This document shows positions 58,845-64,000 of a DNA stretch of 64,000 nucleotides, in pieces. Position 1 is the first letter of the stretch, and each line of letters starts with the position of its first letter. This DNA is from Harmothoe impar (lineage: Eukaryota; Annelida; Polychaeta; Phyllodocida; Polynoidae), in NCBI GenBank assembly GCA_947462335.1, contig OX381707.1:82112610-82176609 (forward strand), in the 5' to 3' direction. Under the pieces are notes generated by a model that searched no databases, was not told the origin of the DNA, and saw only the letters and a list, made by a program, of their open reading frames with translations. The position numbers and the translations under genes are program-made.

Positions 58845-58903
58845 GGGGTCTGGAAACCTCCATTCACTCACTCATTCTTTTGCTGCTCTCTACAGTCACC
58901 ACC

Positions 58904-59100
58904 ATGAGCAAAAGACAACTCCTAGCGCAGTTCAAGAACAAGAAGACTACGCGGAACAGCGCTCGTTTAGCGTCAGTGCCTCCTCTTGCTACTGAACATG
59001 AGACTACCGCCGCAGCCGCTTGGTCTTATCACCCTCCCGCTGTAGCGAGCGCTCGCGGCAGTAGTAGTAGTAGTAGCAGTAGTAGTAGCAGTAGTAGTAC

Positions 59101-59132
<32 letters not shown>

Positions 59133-60379
59133 CTACTGGTAGTAGTCGTCGTGCTAGCGACGTTGTTACACTCGCGACGGTACACGTTGCTGCTAAGCGC
59201 GCTGCCGCTGCTACTGCCGCCCCGCCTGCTGCGGCTGCTGCTGCTGCTGCTGCACCTGCTACCGCTGCGCCTGCTACTGCTGCGCCTGCTGAGGCTGCTG
59301 CGCCTGCTACTGTTGCGTCTGCTGCTGCGCCTGCTGCTGCTGCTGCTGCTGCTTCTGCTGCACCTGCTGCTACCGCTACTACTACTGACGACAACGCTCC
59401 TGGCACAGCGCAGTACTGGCAACCGGGTTTTTACCTCCCCACTACTGTTGATGACTTTGATGACCTGCCGCACGTTGCACAGCCCCTCTCCTCCACCACT
59501 ACATCGACTGACGCCCTCGACGCCGCTCGCGCTGAGAGTGACAGCTATTCGGACACTCAGCCCCTAAACCGAGAAGAAGAGGAGGAGGAGCAGCAACAGG
59601 GTGAGACAGAGAACGACGCTGACGACGAGGCGTACGAACAACCCGAAGGGAAAGGGGTGGGCGGTACGTTTTTCGGCTTCCCTCTTCGACCTTTCGACCT
59701 CACTTCCTCCACTAGTAGCGTCCCGTCCGGTCCGTGGCGACTGCCCTCACCGCCACCTTACGAGGGCGGCGGCGCTTCATCTTCTACCGCTACACTCAGC
59801 ACCGACGGCGTGTGGCTGCGCTGTTCCAACAACGAGGCCTCGGATACCACCAGCGCTGACGCTGCTCCTGCTATCGGTTCTGCTGCTGATTCAGCTCACG
59901 CTGATGGTGTTACTCATCCTGCGGGTGTGAAACGTTCTAAGGTGAGTTCCAGAACAACAAGGCCTAGTAAGAAGAGAAAAATACAAGAAAAAGAACGAGA
60001 TGGACGAGAAGAAGCAGAGAAAACCTTCTCCCGTCCTCTCGGGTTAGAGTTCTGCTTAGACGGAGCTTTGACGCTGGAGATCTGGGAGGACGTGGCTAGA
60101 CTGTCTAGGAGGCCGCGCTACACAAAAGACGGCCAGGTGAAAGAGGCGTCTCTGACCAGAAGCAAGCGAGTGCACTTCACGGCCGACGCGCTGCGCGAGC
60201 TCATAGCACGCATCGCCGATATCCGTGCAGTGGTGCGCATACGCGACACAGCGGCCGCGCAAGGAAAACCTAATCACACCCCCTGGTTCGCAGTGCTGGA
60301 TGAGGAGAGCGAAGTGTACGCAGCTGTGAGCTACTACAGCGGTAAGAACCTCGTCCACGTGCAAGTACGAAGGTCCTGA
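58904..60379 (+). CDS. Ser/Ala-rich protein with PC4-like C-terminal region; 3' frameshift
   Basis: Probable single-stranded-DNA-binding or transcription-cofactor protein of the element. I chose the ATG at 58,904 (CACCACCATGA context) rather than 58,880. Low-complexity blocks come first: a Ser run (~54-88, from AGT repeats), an Ala-rich stretch (~99-165, from GCT repeats) and an acidic patch. A Lys/Arg-rich nuclear-localisation-like segment lies at ~350-372. From ~376 there are two PC4-like repeats: the first with RPRYTKDGQ and a following helix, the second with YYSGKNLVHV, the usual PC4 strand pattern. The stop at 60,377-60,379 interrupts the second repeat. The expected continuation (KPTQQGVTL and a helix) is in another frame up to a stop at 60,483-60,485. 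This is a frameshift or sequencing error; the tail is not restored here. Confidence 0.6.
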
Positions 60380-60485
60380 CAAAAAACCCACACAGCAGGG
60401 AGTGACGCTGTCCGCCAGAGCGCTCAAAGAGTTGGATGACAAAACAGAGATCATTCTGAAATATCTCGGCATAGATTCGGAATGA

Positions 60486-60673
60486 GAGACGCTCAACGCT
60501 CACGCGCGCACACACACACACACACAGCGTTTGACGTACGCTGTATGAGACAGACAGACGGATACACAGACAGCAGACAGAAAGATAAATAGATAGATAG
60601 ATAGACAGATAGATTGATAGATAGATAGATAGTTAGACGGCTAAGTAGTTGGTAACTGAGTGAAAAAAAAAAC
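60486..60673 (+). repeat. Intergenic (CA)n and (GATA)n microsatellites
   Basis: (CA)n lies at ~60,508-60,526 and GATA/GACA units at ~60,583-60,633, between the PC4-like gene and the polymerase. An A10 tract precedes the polymerase ATG. Confidence 0.9.
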
Positions 60674-63600
60674 ATGACACAGTACGTATGCCAAAAGTGT
60701 TTCAAAATGTTTAAAAGACCGTACAACCACGAGAGACACGTAGAAAATTGTAGAGTAGAACCTAAGTTTTGCCCTCTATGCGGCGAAGGCGATTGCCGAA
60801 AGATCGCCTGTCGACGCGAATCTCTGGACGGGGTGACCGTCCCTCCGCGCATATGTGCTGTACCGAACGGGGAGGAAACGTTCACGGCGAATTGGCCTGC
60901 GATACAAACGGGCGTCAGGATGCACGGGACTCGCGTGAGTGTAACAAACTTCAGGCTACCAACCGGCGAGTTGAGTGACGCTGTAGATACTATGCGTCGC
61001 ATTCACTTGACACAAAGATTCAGATACAAAGTGGGTTTCTCGGTAGGCTTACTCTTACAACACAGAGAAGACAAGAGCAAACTGCGCTACTTTCACGCCT
61101 CCCAGAACAACGCAACTCTCATACAACCGCTCCCTACTATAACTAATTCAGAAACTTTGGAAGAGCTCCTCTCAAAGATGGAAAACACCGTCGCTTGCGA
61201 GGAAGTACGGAAACTTTGCGACGCTGACACCAAGTGGCACGTTCTTTTTCCTACCAATTTGAACATTTGCGTTTACATGGGACCGGGGGAATTCCCCATA
61301 GGCGGTAGGATCACTCAGGCCGGTCGAGTTGGAAAGAGAAGCGGCGTGTTAGATTTTCCCAACAAGGACAACCTCTGCATCTTCCGCTGCATTTCCTTTC
61401 ACTTATACAAGACCAGCAAGCGCGCTTCAGATTTGTTACGTCAGTTCTGTCCCGCTGCCACACCTGAATCCTTTCCGGGTCTGAACATCCGCGACTTACC
61501 CGCGTTAGAGAACTTGTTTGACGTACAGATAGCGGTTTACACCGCGTCGCGTCAAGTGCCGGGGCGGAAGTTGAGAAGACGCGTTACTCTGATCAGACCG
61601 CCTTCCAGAACTCTGGCCGCCCGAGGTAAAGTCAACCTACACCTGACGGCGAAAGGCGGTTTGCACGTCTCTCTCGTCACGGACTTCAACGCGTACGCGG
61701 GCATATACGAATGTTGCAAGTGTAAGGCGGCGTTCACCACCGAGTTCTTGCTGAAGAGACACAGGAACCAGCTTTCCTCTTGCCGACAAGTCAAGTTGCG
61801 CTACGTAGGTGGCATCTACCAAAATTCGAGAACGATTTTCGAAGCGCTAGCAGACTTCTCCATTTTTCCCCCCGACGGACATTCCGGAATCTACCCTTAC
61901 AAGATCGCCTTCGATTTCGAGGCTTTCTTCAGACCGTGCAAAGAACCGTCGACGGAACACGTGTCCCTGCTGTGGGATCACGTCCCTTTGTCGGCTAGCG
62001 TCGCATCCGACTTTCCGGGGTGGGAGGGGCCCGTCTGCTTCGTCAGAGAATCCGACGCAGATTCCGACCCCTTGTTGGACCGAGTTTTAAATCACATAAA
62101 CGAGAACGCCAAAGTCATCGGAGAAGCTGTGCTAGAACTTTACCGACCGACCTTAGCGAAGTTAGATGCGGCGATAGGTGAAGCTCTCCTGCTGGAGGAG
62201 GCGACGTTCACCCCTTCTCCAGGCGGCTTCGCTGCGGCTCAGACCAGACACCCGTTAGTTCAACTGAAGAAGCGTCTTCTGAGATACATCCGTCAAGCTC
62301 CAGTCGTGGGCTTCAACTCGGGGCGTTACGACTTGAACCTGATCAAAATACGCCTTCACTCGTTCTTCGCCTCCGGAGACCGAAGAAACCAAGAATTCAG
62401 CGTCATAAAGAGAAGCAATCAATACTTGGCGGTTTACACACAGCACACGGTTTTCTTGGACGTAGTCAACTATTTGGCACCCGGTTACAACTACGCGACC
62501 TATTTGCGAGCTTTCACCAGGAACGAAGAGAAAGGTCACTTTCCTTACGAATGGATGACGTCTACCAGGAAACTGGCAAACAGAACGCTGCCACCGAGAT
62601 CGGCTTTCGACAGCGAGCTGACGGGCGTCAAAATGTCCGAATCCGACTACGCCGCATGTCAGAAAGTTTGGTCCGACGAGAAGATGCAAACTATGGAAGA
62701 CTACTTGATCCACTACAACAACAAAGACGTCAAACCTTTCATAGAAGCTCTGAAAAATCACGCTAAATTTTTCCAAGATCGCGGCATTGACATGTTGAAA
62801 GACGGAGTTTCTCTCGCTGGTTTGACTTTACGGTTCCTCTTCCAAAACCTAGAAGACGCGTTCACAATGTTCCCCCAGTTCGACGCCGTCCTCCACGCTC
62901 TGATCAAAGAAAATCTAGTCGGCGGTCCTTCCATCATCTTCCATAGATTTCACGAGAAGGGCACCACGCGGATAAGGGAGCACAAGTATGGCGAAGAAGC
63001 GAGACCGTGCCAACACATCCTAGGACTAGACGCTAACTCTCTGTACTTGCGCTGCATGAGCGAAGCGCACTGCACGGGCTATTACGCGGTGAGACGGCCC
63101 GAGACCGAGTTCAAGCCCGAAATTAGGCAAAGAAACTCTCACAGCGCTTTGGAGTGGTTACGCTTCGTAGAGCACGACCGCGACGTGAAACTGCGCCATG
63201 CTTTGAACGGCGGCGAGATGGTTGTAGGCTGTCGGAGAATTCGCGTGGACGGGTTTCACGCGGCCTCTAATACGGTTTTCCAGTTTCACGGGTGTTGGTT
63301 CCACGCTCACGAGTGCATACCGTCGCACCGATATCAGTGCGCTTCACTGAGAGAGGAGAGACGCGACAGAACGACCAGAGTAAGCGCTTACTTGAAAGCG
63401 CTAGGTCACAAGCTGGTCGTCGTGTGGGAGTGCGAATGGCGAGAGATGAAGCGTCGAGATGAGCGGGTCAAGGCCTCCCAACAACGCTGGAAGGTTGACG
63501 CTTTGAAAGTGTCTCGAAACGCGATGAGCGAGAGCGACATCCTTTCCGCTGTGAAAGAGGAGAAAATGTTCGGTTTAGTTCAAGTGGACATCACTACGCC

Positions 63601-64000
63601 GCCTCACCTACGAGACTACTTCGAAGAAATGACCCCCGTTTTCAAGAACGCGACCGTTTCAAAATCGGACATAGGCCCTCACATGTCAGACTTTGCGCAG
63701 GAAGAAAAGCTGTTGAACACGCCTCAGAGATGTCTGATAGGGAGTTACCACGGAAAAAATATTCTCTTGGGAACGCCGCTTCTCAAGTGGTATTTAGAGC
63801 ACGGTTTGATAGTCACCAAAGTGCAGCTGGTGGTAGAATACCTACCTAAACGCTCCTTTGCCGGTTTCGCGGACGAAGTAACGGCGGCGCGAAGACGTGG
63901 CGACGTGAACGAGAACGAGAAAATTCTGTCAGACTGTTACAAGTTAATGGGAAACGCTACGTACGGTAAAACAATCTGCAACAAAGAAAAACACACGGCG
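60674..64000 (+). CDS. Family B DNA polymerase, protein-primed type, with N-terminal extension (partial, at least 1,109 aa)
   Basis: Replicates the element's DNA. Open from ATG 60,674 to the window end. N-terminal zinc-finger-like cluster: C6, C9, H22, C26, then CPLC at 33-36. A segment with NKDNLCIFRC (C235) and a later GGLHVSLVTDF (H331) recalls a papain/OTU-like Cys...His arrangement seen in polymerases of such elements. A second finger starts at C347-C350. Exonuclease motifs: ExoI FDFE (D414, E416), ExoII FNSGRYD (N548, D553), ExoIII YNNKD (681-685). Polymerase motif A is LDANSLY (D786) and motif B is KLMGNATYGK (1090-1099); the DTD motif C lies beyond the edge. Between A and B sits FHGCWFHAHEC (871-881) followed by VVWECEW (916-922), a Vsr-like endonuclease signature. 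All visible catalytic residues are present. Confidence 0.88.
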   Translation, partial: MTQYVCQKCFKMFKRPYNHERHVENCRVEPKFCPLCGEGDCRKIACRRESLDGVTVPPRICAVPNGEETFTANWPAIQTGVRMHGTRVSVTNFRLPTGELSDAVDTMRRIHLTQRFRYKVGFSVGLLLQHREDKSKLRYFHASQNNATLIQPLPTITNSETLEELLSKMENTVACEEVRKLCDADTKWHVLFPTNLNICVYMGPGEFPIGGRITQAGRVGKRSGVLDFPNKDNLCIFRCISFHLYKTSKRASDLLRQFCPAATPESFPGLNIRDLPALENLFDVQIAVYTASRQVPGRKLRRRVTLIRPPSRTLAARGKVNLHLTAKGGLHVSLVTDFNAYAGIYECCKCKAAFTTEFLLKRHRNQLSSCRQVKLRYVGGIYQNSRTIFEALADFSIFPPDGHSGIYPYKIAFDFEAFFRPCKEPSTEHVSLLWDHVPLSASVASDFPGWEGPVCFVRESDADSDPLLDRVLNHINENAKVIGEAVLELYRPTLAKLDAAIGEALLLEEATFTPSPGGFAAAQTRHPLVQLKKRLLRYIRQAPVVGFNSGRYDLNLIKIRLHSFFASGDRRNQEFSVIKRSNQYLAVYTQHTVFLDVVNYLAPGYNYATYLRAFTRNEEKGHFPYEWMTSTRKLANRTLPPRSAFDSELTGVKMSESDYAACQKVWSDEKMQTMEDYLIHYNNKDVKPFIEALKNHAKFFQDRGIDMLKDGVSLAGLTLRFLFQNLEDAFTMFPQFDAVLHALIKENLVGGPSIIFHRFHEKGTTRIREHKYGEEARPCQHILGLDANSLYLRCMSEAHCTGYYAVRRPETEFKPEIRQRNSHSALEWLRFVEHDRDVKLRHALNGGEMVVGCRRIRVDGFHAASNTVFQFHGCWFHAHECIPSHRYQCASLREERRDRTTRVSAYLKALGHKLVVVWECEWREMKRRDERVKASQQRWKVDALKVSRNAMSESDILSAVKEEKMFGLVQVDITTPPHLRDYFEEMTPVFKNATVSKSDIGPHMSDFAQEEKLLNTPQRCLIGSYHGKNILLGTPLLKWYLEHGLIVTKVQLVVEYLPKRSFAGFADEVTAARRRGDVNENEKILSDCYKLMGNATYGKTICNKEKHTA

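Larger units (their letters stand above)
56021..64000 (+). mobile_element. Polinton/Maverick-like (adintovirus-like) element, left part
   Basis: Similarity to the host repeat at 36,745-36,920 stops after CAGCTTT, and a new sequence starts AGTAGTATAGTATGT at 56,021. A 5'-AG terminus is typical of Polintons. Inside lie a regulatory-site array, a palindrome, a divergent gene pair and a protein-primed-type family B DNA polymerase. Base composition rises to GC- and CpG-rich from ~57,070. Capsid, integrase, protease and packaging ATPase genes and the right terminus are not in the window, so Polinton identity rests on the polymerase and the left end. Confidence 0.7.

Noticed and set aside
58973..59567. 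Long ORFs overlapping the PC4-like gene on both strands
   Set aside because: They arise from AGT and GCT triplet runs read in other frames; they have no start context or promoter of their own.
60493..61002. 169-codon minus-strand ORF over the polymerase start
   Set aside because: Part comes from GATA and CA microsatellites, the rest is antisense to the polymerase; no domain features.
61552..62776. Minus- and plus-strand ORFs up to 173 codons inside the polymerase
   Set aside because: Shadows of the continuous polymerase frame.

Overview
The window reads as animal nuclear DNA that is almost entirely repeats. There is no operon-like packing. Most of it is AT-rich and non-coding, and every convincing protein gene belongs to a mobile or virus-like element. 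The mix (a retroelement gag/pol, a two-ORF LINE, many short inverted-repeat transposons and a Polinton-like element carrying a tandem Death-domain protein) fits an invertebrate such as a lancelet, mollusc or other marine animal. That is an inference, because no host marker gene is present.

Layout. 1-2,480 (minus strand): the 5' part of a retrotransposon, with a gag-like ORF and a pol/reverse-transcriptase ORF in the same frame, separated by one UGA followed by CUA. The element runs off the left edge. About 5,390-11,000 (minus strand): a nearly full-length LINE. Its ORF1 is L1-like and fused to a C-terminal NADAR-like domain. Its ORF2 is an endonuclease-reverse transcriptase broken by two homopolymer frameshifts. 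11,000-56,020: no gene that I can support. This 45 kb is a mosaic of diverged, kilobase-scale repeat modules that recur in direct and inverted orientation, including a palindrome with arms of about 1.6-1.7 kb around 16.1 kb. Young non-autonomous DNA transposons sit inside the modules. Several have clean target-site duplications, and for three insertions other copies of the module in the window show the uninterrupted (empty) site.

56,021-64,000: the left portion of a Polinton/Maverick-like (adintovirus-like) element, GC-richer than its surroundings. Its left end is placed by comparison with a paralogous empty site. Reading inward: a terminal region with an array of ETS, E-box, CRE, CCAAT and YY1-like sites; G-rich tracts; a 42-nt perfect palindrome; a divergent pair of TATA-driven genes (tandem Death-domain protein on minus, Ser/Ala-rich protein with PC4-like C-terminus on plus); and a large family B DNA polymerase that runs off the right edge. 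The polymerase and the possible ssDNA-binding PC4-like protein would serve replication and expression of the element. The Death-domain protein looks like a host-interaction accessory gene.

The most notable points are the Death-domain cargo next to a promoter-motif array in a Polinton-like terminus, the NADAR fusion in a LINE ORF1, and the UGA-CUA gag-pol junction. Everything rests on reading the sequence alone; no database search was run.
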